A stretch of 64,000 nt of DNA, from positions 682,001 to 746,000 of the forward strand of contig NZ_CP032099.1 in the NCBI RefSeq assembly GCF_003544835.1, in the 5' to 3' direction. This document shows, piece after piece, positions 37,515-44,948 of the stretch; within the stretch, counting starts at the first letter, position 1; every line of letters starts with the position of its first letter. A program made the translations under genes and the position numbers. The DNA comes from Aliarcobacter skirrowii CCUG 10374 (lineage in GTDB: Bacteria; Campylobacterota; Campylobacteria; Campylobacterales; Arcobacteraceae). Below the pieces are notes generated by a model. It had not been told where the DNA came from. It worked only from the letters and a program-made list of their open reading frames with translations, and ran no database searches.

Positions 37515-38465
37515 TTAATGTGGTCCCATAAATCTATCACCATTAAAGTGGATCATATGGTCTGGTTCACTTGAGATCCAAACTTCCGTCTCCCAAGCAA
37601 TTTCTGCAATATATTTTCTAAAAGTTGGTCTATCTGGAAATGCTGTTACATATACATTGCCAGATGAACAGTTCTCAAACATTTTTTCTAGGTCAATAAT
37701 TCTCTTTTGATCTATCGGGCCGTGAGTTGTAACTGCTTCAATAAGATATAACCAATTTTTAGTTTCATCATATAAAACTACATCTGGTAGCTGCAGCTTA
37801 TCATTTTCAGATATTGGAATACCAAGCTCTTCTAACTTTTCTTTATTTACATAGATATATTTATTTTCAGTATCTCCAACATAGAGTAATTTAGATCCGT
37901 GAGCAAACCTTGAAGCAAAATCCTCAATTATACTTACTTGTAACTCATTATGTGTTCCAGAGGATAAAGTAAACTCTTCTCCATCGATAACTAAAGGTAT
38001 TCTATGTAGGTCTCTCTTTTTCGCATATTGTTCTTTTAACGAAGTATGTGTTTTAAAAAACTGTTCAACTTTTTTATCAAATTGTTTAGTTTGATATTTT
38101 TTTACAATATCTAAAGCTTCATCAGCCACTTGATAAACAGTTTTTCCACTATTGGTAGGTCTTGTTAGATCATCAGGATTTCTTTCAATTAATGCTGATT
38201 GTTCTAGCACTCTTATTACTCTTTTTCTAACTGTTTCTCTGCTATTTTCTGCATAGTTAATATCAAATACATCACTGATATTTTTCAAAATATCATGTAT
38301 TCTCATCATTCTACTACTTGCAGCACTATACTTTTTATCACTATCGAGTGTTAAAAGAGAGAGAAAGCTTAAAGCCATTAAATCAGTTAGATAAAGCTCT
38401 GGTATATTGAATTTTCTCAGTAGTTCTTTCGTATCTTGTATTCTCTGTTTTGTGTTTTCTTGCAC
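37515..38465 (-). CDS. BsuBI/PstI-type restriction endonuclease
   Basis: A 316-residue type II restriction enzyme. The C-terminal catalytic part shows FTLSSGTHNELQVSIIEDFA, LPDVVLYDETKNWLYLIEAV and THGPIDQKRI, which I recognise from the BsuBI_PstI_RE family (known members cut CTGCAG). The N-terminal 130 residues are a helical, wHTH-like recognition domain. It overlaps the methyltransferase gene by 83 bp in another frame. Specificity is inferred from family. Confidence 0.88.
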   Translation of the reverse strand: MQENTKQRIQDTKELLRKFNIPELYLTDLMALSFLSLLTLDSDKKYSAASSRMMRIHDILKNISDVFDINYAENSRETVRKRVIRVLEQSALIERNPDDLTRPTNSGKTVYQVADEALDIVKKYQTKQFDKKVEQFFKTHTSLKEQYAKKRDLHRIPLVIDGEEFTLSSGTHNELQVSIIEDFASRFAHGSKLLYVGDTENKYIYVNKEKLEELGIPISENDKLQLPDVVLYDETKNWLYLIEAVTTHGPIDQKRIIDLEKMFENCSSGNVYVTAFPDRPTFRKYIAEIAWETEVWISSEPDHMIHFNGDRFMGPH

Positions 38466-39867
38466 TTATTAGCTCCTTATATATGTCATCTGGTATCGGT
38501 AAGTTCATTAGCTCCGTTGCATTAACTTGAGTATTACCATTTGAGATTCTAAAATATTTGTCTGTTAGTTCTGAGTCTAAAAAATCTCCAAGTATCATTA
38601 GCTCTTTTTTACTCATTTCATCATCTTTTCTATAAAGATAGTTTAAATGATTTTCTAATCCAATTTGGGTATATTCAATTTTATCTTTAAATATGTAACC
38701 TATATTTATTCTCTTTTTTTGCTCTTTAGAACTAAATCTTTTAATAATAATATAGTTTGATTTATCTATTAAGAGACTTGGATTATCTGTGCTAATATAC
38801 TGCTCTTTACCAAAGTCTAAAGGATGCACTAATTGTTTATTTTTAAAGTTATTCATCCAAATTAATGGTACAGTGTTTTTGGTGTGCTCATTAGTAATCA
38901 ATTCTTTAGATCTAAAAGTTACCACTTTCCCAGTTGAAACAACATAACCAAGAGACTGTAAAGTTTGAGTTGAACGATGGAATGTTTTTAAAATATCAAC
39001 ATCGTACTGATTAAGAGGTAGTTTAATAACACATTCTGGTTCGTGTGCATCAACGATTAGCTCATTTTCAACTTTCATTTCATTGTAGTCACTGAAACTT
39101 GAGTCCTCAGATGATGAAATTATTACTTTATCTATTTGTTTTTTTACAATTTTTGTAATTATCGTTTCTTGTAATATAGACTCACTTTTAAAGTGTTTTG
39201 TTCTTGTATTGAAAATATGGATTTGTTCAAAATGTGCATTATTCAAAAAGAAACATCGAAAAGCTTTAAAATAGCTTCCAGATGTAAAGCTTCTTGGAGT
39301 AATAAATATCATCTCTCCTGTATCTTTTAATAGTTCAATACTTTTGGCCATAAAAAGCATATAAATATTAGGCTGTCCATGTACAACATAATTCATCTTT
39401 ACCGCTTCGTTAGAGGCTTTATTTAATTTGAAATATGGCGGATTGGATATTATAAAGTCAAACTTTTGATTAATATCTTTGAGTATAAAGTTTTCTTGGT
39501 ATATTGTGAAAGATAGATCTACATTCTTTAAATGGCTTTGGAGCATCTCTATATTGCTTTTTAAACTATATATGATGTCTTGGTCTATCTCGTATAAATG
39601 TAATTTTACATTTAATGAAAGGTTTAAAGTGTCTAATCTTTGTAATAAGGAGATAGCTAAAATACCGTTCCCAGAACCACAATCTAATATATTTATTTCG
39701 TGTTGCTTTATATTGACATTTGCTAAAGAAGCCATAAACTTAGCGATATTAATATCTGTAAAAAATTGGCCAAGGTTCTTTTTGTGTTCATTACCTTTTA
39801 GTTCATTATATGAAATAGATTGCTCTTGTATTTGTTCTAAAAAAGGTAATTGAGGTACTTTCGTCAT
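38383..39867 (-). CDS. adenine-specific DNA methyltransferase (M.PstI/Eco57I type)
   Basis: A 494-residue N6-adenine methyltransferase paired with the PstI-type nuclease. Motif I LDCGSGNGILAISL (about residues 60-73) binds SAM; motif IV is FIISNPPYFKL near residue 138. A LGQFFTD segment precedes it, typical of Eco57I-like enzymes. The C-terminal half is the target-recognition region (ISNGNTQVNATELMNLPIP). Confidence 0.9.
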   Translation of the reverse strand: MTKVPQLPFLEQIQEQSISYNELKGNEHKKNLGQFFTDINIAKFMASLANVNIKQHEINILDCGSGNGILAISLLQRLDTLNLSLNVKLHLYEIDQDIIYSLKSNIEMLQSHLKNVDLSFTIYQENFILKDINQKFDFIISNPPYFKLNKASNEAVKMNYVVHGQPNIYMLFMAKSIELLKDTGEMIFITPRSFTSGSYFKAFRCFFLNNAHFEQIHIFNTRTKHFKSESILQETIITKIVKKQIDKVIISSSEDSSFSDYNEMKVENELIVDAHEPECVIKLPLNQYDVDILKTFHRSTQTLQSLGYVVSTGKVVTFRSKELITNEHTKNTVPLIWMNNFKNKQLVHPLDFGKEQYISTDNPSLLIDKSNYIIIKRFSSKEQKKRINIGYIFKDKIEYTQIGLENHLNYLYRKDDEMSKKELMILGDFLDSELTDKYFRISNGNTQVNATELMNLPIPDDIYKELISARKHKTENTRYERTTEKIQYTRALSN

Positions 39868-39909
39868 ATATATTCTACAATCTCCTATTAATTTGTATTA
39901 TTATACTTA

Positions 39910-39926
39910 AATCTCACATAGAGATT
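39910..39926. promoter_or_regulatory. inverted repeat upstream of R-M genes
   Basis: AATCTC-ACATA-GAGATT, 43 bp before the methyltransferase start; operator-like. The rest of 39868-40128 is AT-rich with nothing else recognised. Confidence 0.35.
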
Positions 39927-40128
39927 AATTATATTGTAAATTGTAATTTTTTTCCTTGAAAATCTTATATGGTAATATTATTCTTGAATTATCAGAAAAT
40001 GAGAAATTTTTTAAAATATAGATTGATTACATTATTTTTTAATTTCAATTTACTAAAAATAAAAAAGCTTAGTATTAACATGAATTCACACTTAGAATTT
40101 AAAAGTATCTAGTTTAAAATAACAAGTT

Positions 40129-40225
40129 CAACAACCTGTACCTTTTGGAGTATGTTCCACAATTCAAGTCTTTTTGGGACAGGCTATTTTTTACTAAAAA
40201 CTGTTCCAAAAGTGAGAGGTTGTTG
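40129..40225 (-). repeat. X-type attC-like repeat, copy f (best preserved)
   Basis: Ends CAACAAC and GTTGTTG are perfectly complementary; after a 4-6 base unpaired spacer, CTTTTGGA and TCCAAAAG pair. That is the two-box, bulged-stem layout of an attC site. Related copies are at 25335, 25866, 28008, 32475, 36109 and 41010. Confidence 0.55.
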
Positions 40226-40238
40226 CTTGATTAATAAT

Positions 40239-40263
40239 TGTCTAGTTTATAGGGGACATTCCA
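40239..40263 (+). mobile_element. IS3-like right end (remnant 3)
   Basis: TGTCTAGTTTATAGGGG then ACATTCCA, matching the ends at 25186 and 28166; no coding sequence left. Confidence 0.5.
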
Positions 40264-40430
40264 GATAAACTGTTTTCTATATTTAGGATGATCTGTCAAC
40301 AAAAAATAGGACACGAAAAGATGAATTATTAAAACAAGTTCAACAACCTGTTCATTTAGGAAAATAGATATTACTTTACATTCCTTCCAATATATGAGAT
40401 AAATAGTAAGTTCAATACAAAGGATTTATT

Positions 40431-40994
40431 ATGAATGTAGGTTATGCAAGAGTTTCAACTTCAAGCCAAAATCTTGAGAATCAAATTGATCAACTCAAGA
40501 GTGCAGGCTGTGAAAAGATATTTTCAGAAAAAAGATCAGGAAAGAATGAAGCAAATCGTGAACAGTTTAAAATTATGATGGGTTTCGTAAGAGAAGGTGA
40601 TGTACTTTATATTACAAAACTAGATAGATTAGCAAGGTCCGTAATAGACCTTCATAATACTGCAAAGTTTTTACAAAATAAAGATGTAAATCTTAAAGTA
40701 TTACATCAAAACATTGATACAACATCTCCAGCAGGTAGACTATTATTCACAATGTTAGGTGCTATTGCAGAGTTTGAACGTGATTTAATAAATGAACGTG
40801 TGAGAGAAGGGATTGAAGCTGCAAAGAAAAAAGGTGTTCAGTTTGGCAGAAAAGCTATTCTGGATACTAAAGAGAAAATTGTTATATACAAGCAGCATGA
40901 AAAAGGAAAGTCTGTTGAATGGTTATCTAAGTTTTTTCATGTAGCTCGTAATACAATCTATAGAGCAATTAAAGATGTAGCTAAGAAGAAGTAG
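40431..40994 (+). CDS. serine recombinase (resolvase/invertase)
   Basis: A 187-residue small serine recombinase. Catalytic S9 is in GYARVSTSSQN, with the arginines of KLDRLARS (about residues 64-71), GAIAEFERDLINERVREG, and a C-terminal helix-turn-helix (VEWLSKFFHVARNTIYRAI). It is full length and preceded by AAAGGA. Resolvases of this type act in Tn3-like resolution, inversion or plasmid maintenance. No res-like repeats could be confirmed by eye. Confidence 0.93.
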   Translation: MNVGYARVSTSSQNLENQIDQLKSAGCEKIFSEKRSGKNEANREQFKIMMGFVREGDVLYITKLDRLARSVIDLHNTAKFLQNKDVNLKVLHQNIDTTSPAGRLLFTMLGAIAEFERDLINERVREGIEAAKKKGVQFGRKAILDTKEKIVIYKQHEKGKSVEWLSKFFHVARNTIYRAIKDVAKKK

Positions 40995-41009
40995 TCAATT
41001 TGACTACTT

Positions 41010-41086
41010 CATATGTTCAAGAATTCAACTCTTTTGGGGAAAAGCTTTTCATCAGTAAAAACTGTACCAGAAGTAAGAGATTCAGG
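41010..41086 (-). repeat. X-type repeat, copy g (degenerate)
   Basis: Resembles copy f over about 75 bp but its left part is interrupted by the resolvase; the missing part (CAACAACCTGTTC) lies at 40332-40344. The resolvase therefore seems to have entered an X repeat. Confidence 0.4.
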
Positions 41087-41205
41087 GAGAGACTGTTCAA
41101 AATTTTGTGTCCTATATTCTGTTGACAGATCAAACATTTTATACCATGTTTACTTGATATAGCCAAAAATATATATGTCAAACCTCATTAATATTTTCGT
41201 TATTT

Positions 41206-41352
41206 TTAATAATACTCTGATGGATCTATTTCTATTTTTTCTATTTTTTTTGAAATATCATTTATATTTTCTACTATATTTTCAAGTTCTTTTTTCGCAT
41301 CTTTTAATTCTTTACATATAGTATTTATTTTAATTATAGATTCGTCTAACAT
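41206..41352 (-). CDS. small coiled-coil protein
   Basis: Encodes 48 residues, MLDESIIKINTICKELKDAK then KELENIVENINDISKKIEKI, with regular heptad hydrophobics and no membrane segment. AAAGG precedes the ATG at 41352; an earlier ATG at 41379 has no ribosome site. Divergent from the HTH gene at 41495. Function unknown. Confidence 0.5.
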   Translation of the reverse strand: MLDESIIKINTICKELKDAKKELENIVENINDISKKIEKIEIDPSEYY

Positions 41353-41439
41353 AGTTTTACCTTTTTTCTCAAATAACATAAATAATTTTATATTAATTAA
41401 ATCTTAACATAAATAGTGTATTTAGTCAAATTAAAATAC

Positions 41440-41472
41440 ATTTATTATTTCATTTTAGTTAAAATAATAAAT
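41440..41472. promoter_or_regulatory. 11-bp inverted repeat in divergent promoter
   Basis: ATTTATTATTT and AAATAATAAAT around an 11-base centre, between the coiled-coil gene and the first HTH gene. Likely operator. Confidence 0.45.
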
Positions 41473-41494
41473 ATTTAATGTGAAAAAGGTAAAA

Positions 41495-41707
41495 ATGATT
41501 TATAAAGAGTTTGAACATTTACTTGAACTATCTGGTTTATCAAAAAAAGAATTCTCAACTATTGTAGATATGAATTATACAAGTATTACAAACTGGAGTA
41601 AATCAAATAAAGTACCAATTTGGGTAAAATCATGGTTAGAAAACTATATAAAAGCAAAAAGTTATGAAGATATAAAAAATAAAATATTTGAAATAGAAAA
41701 ATTGTAA
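41495..41707 (+). CDS. small XRE-like HTH protein A
   Basis: A 70-residue DNA-binding protein (start chosen at ATG 41495 because AAAAGG lies six bases ahead; the GTG at 41480 is possible). The helix-turn-helix runs LSGLSKKEFSTIVDMNYTSI, then NWSKSNKVPIWVKSWLENYI. It is a clear paralogue of the 72-residue gene at 42351 in the order and spacing of these elements. Likely a phage-type regulator. Confidence 0.75.
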   Translation: MIYKEFEHLLELSGLSKKEFSTIVDMNYTSITNWSKSNKVPIWVKSWLENYIKAKSYEDIKNKIFEIEKL

Positions 41708-41879
41708 GAAATATATCTAATCAATTAGAAATAATAGTTTTAAATCTTTCAGAATATTTTTAATATTTGACAAAACTATTCACCTGTACACATTTGTCAA
41801 ATTATCTAATGAATAATTATTATTATGCTAATGGTACTTAGCTTATAATAAAATGTTTGGTAATTCTAAAGATAAAGCT

Positions 41880-41981
41880 TTACTTAAAGATTCTTCTAAC
41901 AATGTTGATGGCACTATAAAAAATCCACATGACAACCCAAATAATGCCGCCCAACATCAAGCTAGTCAAAATAGTTCCCAT
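41880..41981 (-). CDS. 33-residue single-TM protein
   Basis: MGTILTSLMLGGIIWVVMWI followed by FYSAINIVRRIFK: one hydrophobic helix and a basic end. AAGGAGG, a near-perfect Shine-Dalgarno, is six bases ahead of the ATG. The opposite strand has a 59-codon ORF without ribosome site, which I rejected. Part of the small-membrane-protein module. Confidence 0.55.
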   Translation of the reverse strand: MGTILTSLMLGGIIWVVMWIFYSAINIVRRIFK

Positions 41982-42012
41982 AATAGTCCTCCTTATAAAT
42001 TAACTTGTGTTT

Positions 42013-42078
42013 ACACTACATTTGTAGCTTGATAAAGAATTATTACACAACTATACTTAAACACTTCAAATGTAGTGT
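42013..42078. promoter_or_regulatory. 12-bp perfect inverted repeat (operator pair)
   Basis: ACACTACATTTG at 42013 and CAAATGTAGTGT at 42067 flank the space between the divergent 33-residue gene and HTH gene B. The first arm is itself nearly palindromic (CTACATTTGTAG). A binding site for the adjacent XRE protein is the simple reading. Confidence 0.6.
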
Positions 42079-42084
42079 AGGTAA

Positions 42085-42333
42085 ATGAGTAAAGATATAA
42101 ATAAATTAAGTACTGATGAACTTTATAGATTAATTGGTAAAAATGTTGCTAAGTATAGAACTAAAGCTAATATGAGCCAATTAGAATTATCTTTAGAGAT
42201 GGGCAATAAATCTTCTAGTTTAGTGTCTGCTGCTGAACTATATGCTAATAAAAGAAAGTTTAATATAGCTCAACTACATAAAATTGCAAAAATATTAAAT
42301 ATTGATATTTGTGAGTTCTTTAAAGGTAAGTAA
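42085..42333 (+). CDS. XRE-family regulator B
   Basis: An 82-residue Cro/C1-type HTH protein: NVAKYRTKANMSQLELSLEM is the first two helices, NKSSSLVSAAELYANKRKFN the recognition part, and AQLHKIAKILNIDICEFFKG the last. The operator pair immediately upstream suggests autoregulation. Confidence 0.85.
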   Translation: MSKDINKLSTDELYRLIGKNVAKYRTKANMSQLELSLEMGNKSSSLVSAAELYANKRKFNIAQLHKIAKILNIDICEFFKGK

Positions 42334-42350
42334 TATAAATTTACTTAATC

Positions 42351-42569
42351 TTATAAAACTTCCTTTGAATCTAATATCATCTTCTTAATTGCATCATACT
42401 TCTTTGCTTTTTCATAATGCTCTATAAATGGTCCTACCCATTTTGGAACTTGAATATCATGAAATCCCCAATTGTTTAGTGTAGAGTAGGGTACATGTGT
42501 TATCTCTGAAAACTCTTTTTGTGTAAGATTAATATCCTTTAATCTTTTACAAAAATCTTCTTTTGTCAT
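42351..42569 (-). CDS. small XRE-like HTH protein C
   Basis: A 72-residue paralogue of the protein at 41495: LTQKEFSEITHVPYSTLNNW, then VPKWVGPFIEHYEKAKKYDA. Divergent from the small-membrane-protein operon, so a candidate controller of it. Confidence 0.75.
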   Translation of the reverse strand: MTKEDFCKRLKDINLTQKEFSEITHVPYSTLNNWGFHDIQVPKWVGPFIEHYEKAKKYDAIKKMILDSKEVL

Positions 42570-42639
42570 AAATTATCCTATTTATTATCTAATATAGTTT
42601 TAATTGTATCATAAATTTATCTATTATAGGTTATATTTC

Positions 42640-42668
42640 TTGACATATTATCCTTAATAGAATATAAT
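42640..42668 (+). promoter_or_regulatory. sigma-70 promoter of small-membrane-protein operon
   Basis: TTGACA, a 17-base spacer, and TATAAT: both consensus hexamers exact, 42 bp before the first start codon. Confidence 0.75.
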
Positions 42669-42709
42669 ATATAAAATAATATCTATTTTAGATAATACAA
42701 GGAGACAAA

Positions 42710-42991
42710 ATGGAAACAGAAATTGATTGTAAAAAAGAGAAAGAACTGTTTTTCTCATATATGTGGATTTTTGCTGTTGGTGCAATATTCCTACTATTTA
42801 TATGGTGGTTATACTATGATAATAAATCTGATAAAAAAAAGATTGAAGATGCATTTAAAAATAATCAAGAATTAATATGCAAGAACAATATTGTTTCAAA
42901 AGAACTAGGTTATGAATTTGATAAAAAAAGAACTTATCAAATAACTAATGGTGTAAATATATTTACAATCTATAATTGTGATATTAAATAA
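42710..42991 (+). CDS. small membrane protein 1
   Basis: A 93-residue protein with one membrane helix (residues 16-36, rich in F/I/W) and a C-terminal soluble part with two cysteines (NNQELICKNN ... YNCDIK). AAGGAG precedes the ATG. It is a paralogue of the protein at 43285 (helix, then NN.ELIC, then a terminal C-x-I-K). First gene of an eight-gene run. Confidence 0.65.
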   Translation: METEIDCKKEKELFFSYMWIFAVGAIFLLFIWWLYYDNKSDKKKIEDAFKNNQELICKNNIVSKELGYEFDKKRTYQITNGVNIFTIYNCDIK

Positions 42992-43003
42992 AGGAGAGAT
43001 AGC

Positions 43004-43282
43004 ATGTATAATTTTTATAAAATAGGTAATAAAATGATTTGTAGACTTGGAGAATTTCTTTTTGTAATATCTATTTTAGTTTTATTAGGTTCACTTTTAT
43101 TTGTTATGGTTTATGCACTTTTCTTTAATAATGAATATGAATATTTTGATTTTAATAATGGACTTTTATATATTGTTTTTTGGATTGTATTATTAGCTAT
43201 TGGAGTAAAAATTGTTGATAGAAGTCCTAATAGCTTTTTAAAATCAGATAGTAAAGATGATATAACTAAGAAAGAAGAATAA
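43004..43282 (+). CDS. small membrane protein 2
   Basis: A 92-residue protein with two membrane helices (about 17-40 and 52-68) and a charged C-terminus. Ribosome site GGAGAG; 12 bp after the previous gene. No family recognised. Confidence 0.6.
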   Translation: MYNFYKIGNKMICRLGEFLFVISILVLLGSLLFVMVYALFFNNEYEYFDFNNGLLYIVFWIVLLAIGVKIVDRSPNSFLKSDSKDDITKKEE

Positions 43283-43284
43283 CC

Positions 43285-43569
43285 ATGAATGAAAAGAGAT
43301 TAAAAAAATATGAATATCTATCAAGTAAAATAAGAACACAATTTTTTATAATATTAGTTCTATTTTCATTACCATTTATAGTTTTATATTTTCATCTAAA
43401 TGAAAGAGCTAATTTAATAGATGACTTTAATAACAATAAAGAGCTTATTTGTAATATAGGTTCTTTAAAAATTGATGTTTCAAAAGCTGATAACTGGAGT
43501 GTAGATAAAAATAGTTTTTTTAAAGGTTCAACTAATATTCCAGTTACAAAATGTGAAATAAAGGATTAA
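43285..43569 (+). CDS. small membrane protein 3
   Basis: A 94-residue protein with one membrane helix (residues 19-37) and the motif NNNKELICNIG, ending KCEIKD. Paralogous to protein 1, which suggests an old duplication of a two-gene unit (1+2, 3+4). Confidence 0.65.
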   Translation: MNEKRLKKYEYLSSKIRTQFFIILVLFSLPFIVLYFHLNERANLIDDFNNNKELICNIGSLKIDVSKADNWSVDKNSFFKGSTNIPVTKCEIKD

Positions 43570-43571
43570 AA

Positions 43572-43844
43572 ATGTTACCAATAAATAGTTTAGATAAATT
43601 TTTATTTATTTGTTTATATAACTTTGCAAATATAGGTAAATTACATATTTATATTTTAGCTATCTATATTGCAATAAGTATATATTTTGGAGTAAATGAT
43701 GGACAAATAGCTATAGCTTTTGTATTGTGGTTGATTATGTTAATACTTCTAGCAATAGACATAAATGATAAATTTAAACGAGAGTTTAAAAGATATAAAC
43801 AATATCTAAAATTAAAAAGAATAAGATCATATAAAGGAAGATAA
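43572..43844 (+). CDS. small membrane protein 4
   Basis: A 90-residue protein with two membrane helices (about 22-38 and 47-62) and a very basic end (KREFKRYKQYLKLKRIRSYK). Two bases after gene 3. Position matches gene 2 of the first pair. Confidence 0.6.
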   Translation: MLPINSLDKFLFICLYNFANIGKLHIYILAIYIAISIYFGVNDGQIAIAFVLWLIMLILLAIDINDKFKREFKRYKQYLKLKRIRSYKGR

Positions 43845-43845
43845 A

Positions 43846-43977
43846 ATGGAATTTCCAATTAATCCAGGATCAATAATTATGATGATAATTTTAACATTTG
43901 CAATATTTCTTGCTTATGGAAAATATTCATATGAAAAAGATTTAAAAGATAAAAATGAAAATAGTAAAAAGGATTAA
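43846..43977 (+). CDS. small membrane protein 5
   Basis: A 43-residue protein: MEFPINPGSIIMMIILTFAI, then FLAYGKYSYEKDLKDKNENS. One membrane helix, charged tail. GGAAG ahead of the ATG. Same plan as the next gene. Confidence 0.6.
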   Translation: MEFPINPGSIIMMIILTFAIFLAYGKYSYEKDLKDKNENSKKD

Positions 43978-43978
43978 T

Positions 43979-44098
43979 ATGCAACAAAACTTAATAAATC
44001 CAGGTTCAATTTTAATGACAGTTATTGTATTAATAGATATATTATTGCTTATCGGTAAATATTCATATGAAAAAGATTTAAAGGATAAAAATGATTAA
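43979..44098 (+). CDS. small membrane protein 6
   Basis: A 39-residue paralogue of protein 5: both have NPGSI, then a helix, then GKYSYEKDLKDKN. The conserved ends with a variable helix show a tandem duplication. Confidence 0.6.
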   Translation: MQQNLINPGSILMTVIVLIDILLLIGKYSYEKDLKDKND

Positions 44099-44207
44099 TG
44101 AAACTCAAGGACTAATAGCATTAGGAACATTTACTACAATTGTAGCTTTAATTCCAATATTAATGAATATCTTTATGAAAGCTCCAAAGAAAAAGGAGAA
44201 AAAATGA
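44091..44207 (+). CDS. small membrane protein 7
   Basis: A 38-residue protein, MINETQGLIALGTFTTIVAL then IPILMNIFMKAPKKKEKK: acidic N-terminus, one helix, strongly basic C-terminus. This matches the charge plan of leaderless filamentous-phage coat proteins such as Pf3. Overlaps genes on both sides. Confidence 0.6.
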   Translation: MINETQGLIALGTFTTIVALIPILMNIFMKAPKKKEKK

Positions 44208-44296
44208 TAAGCTCTGCTATTGGATTATTTTTACCAGTTGTGTTAGCCTTAGTAGGTATCATTTACCTAACAATGAAAGAAAATAAAAGAAAATAA
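44204..44296 (+). CDS. small membrane protein 8
   Basis: A 30-residue protein, MISSAIGLFLPVVLALVGII then YLTMKENKRK. AAAAGGAG ahead of the ATG. Last gene of the run; a TTGCTA-AATC-TAGCAA hairpin (44301-44316) follows as a likely terminator. Confidence 0.6.
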   Translation: MISSAIGLFLPVVLALVGIIYLTMKENKRK

Positions 44297-44338
44297 AAAA
44301 TCTTGCTAAATCTAGCAAACTAATCACAATAATTTATT

Positions 44339-44565
44339 GTGTGCGACTTGTTTAATAGTGAAAAGCTATTCTGCCAATAGGTCATTAAATATATTGGCAA
44401 ACTAATTTTTCGATAAGTGGAATGACGGAGTAATGCACTGAAACGCTTACACTGATACTACGGATAGCATTTTTTATATCGTAAATATAAACTGTTATAA
44501 GACCGTTGAAGTCGGCTAATAACTACCCTAACATAAGAGTTGTCTTGATGAGGCAATGCGAACCA
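44339..44565 (+). mobile_element. truncated group II intron, 5' part only
   Basis: Begins GTGTGCGACTTG and follows the full intron at 46712 for 227 bases with few changes (part of the domain I ribozyme), then stops abruptly at an IS3-like end. The 17 bases upstream, AATCACAATAATTTATT, equal those before the full intron, so both used the same target sequence. Confidence 0.85.
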
Positions 44566-44611
44566 AGGTGTTAGCTGAATAAAAAAGTGACTAATAACTT
44601 GGGTCATTCCA
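44566..44611 (+). mobile_element. IS3-like right end (remnant 4)
   Basis: AAGGTGTTAGCTGAATAAA and TGACTA...GGGTCATTCCA repeat the sequence after the OrfB remnant at 25163-25210. It marks the break of the truncated intron. Confidence 0.6.
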
Positions 44612-44842
44612 GTGATAATTCTACCTCTTTAATCAAGGAGATTCAAAATCTATTAAAAATTGAATAGCTTGAAATTTATGCTAAATACTGACAAGAGTTA
44701 AAAGGCTCTTCTTGGATTAAAATAATTTGAAAAATTAATATTGTTAAAGTTAAAGCACTATCTATTTTCTATTTGACTAAGAGGATATGCTAAATCTTTT
44801 GCTTGAAAAAGCTAGAAAGGATGATGGTGCGATGATAGGTCA

Positions 44843-44948
44843 AGTCTTATTGATTTGCTGTTGCTATACTTAGTATTTACGAAAGTATATTAAGATAAAG
44901 ACTTAGTTAGTAGAAGTAGCAGCTTCTACTAACTTAATCAATAAGACT
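44843..44948. other. three-way-junction-like structured DNA/RNA
   Basis: Outer 13-bp arms (AGTCTTATTGATT and AATCAATAAGACT) enclose two hairpins: TATACTT/AAGTATA (44865-44889) and a perfect 12-bp stem AGTTAGTAGAAG/CTTCTACTAACT with a 6-base loop (44905-44934). No ORF fits. The rest of 44612-45213 shows no convincing gene. Confidence 0.6.

Larger units (their letters stand above)
40290..41131. mobile_element. inverted-repeat element carrying a resolvase
   Basis: TGTCAACA...ATAGGACAC at 40294 is mirrored by GTGTCCTAT...TGTTGACA ending at 41127; both are flanked by GATC, which could be a 4-bp target duplication (GATC is palindromic, so this is weak). Inside lie the resolvase gene and pieces of X-type repeat on both sides, but no transposase. 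The ends look like IS3/IS481-type termini. Confidence 0.5.

Noticed and set aside
41851-42030. Plus-strand ORF of 59 codons (MFGNSKDKALL...)
   Set aside because: No ribosome site, odd composition, and it lies opposite a 33-residue gene with an excellent Shine-Dalgarno.
44301-44316. attC site as target of the truncated group II intron
   Set aside because: The upstream hairpin is a simple 6-bp terminator-like stem without attC cores.
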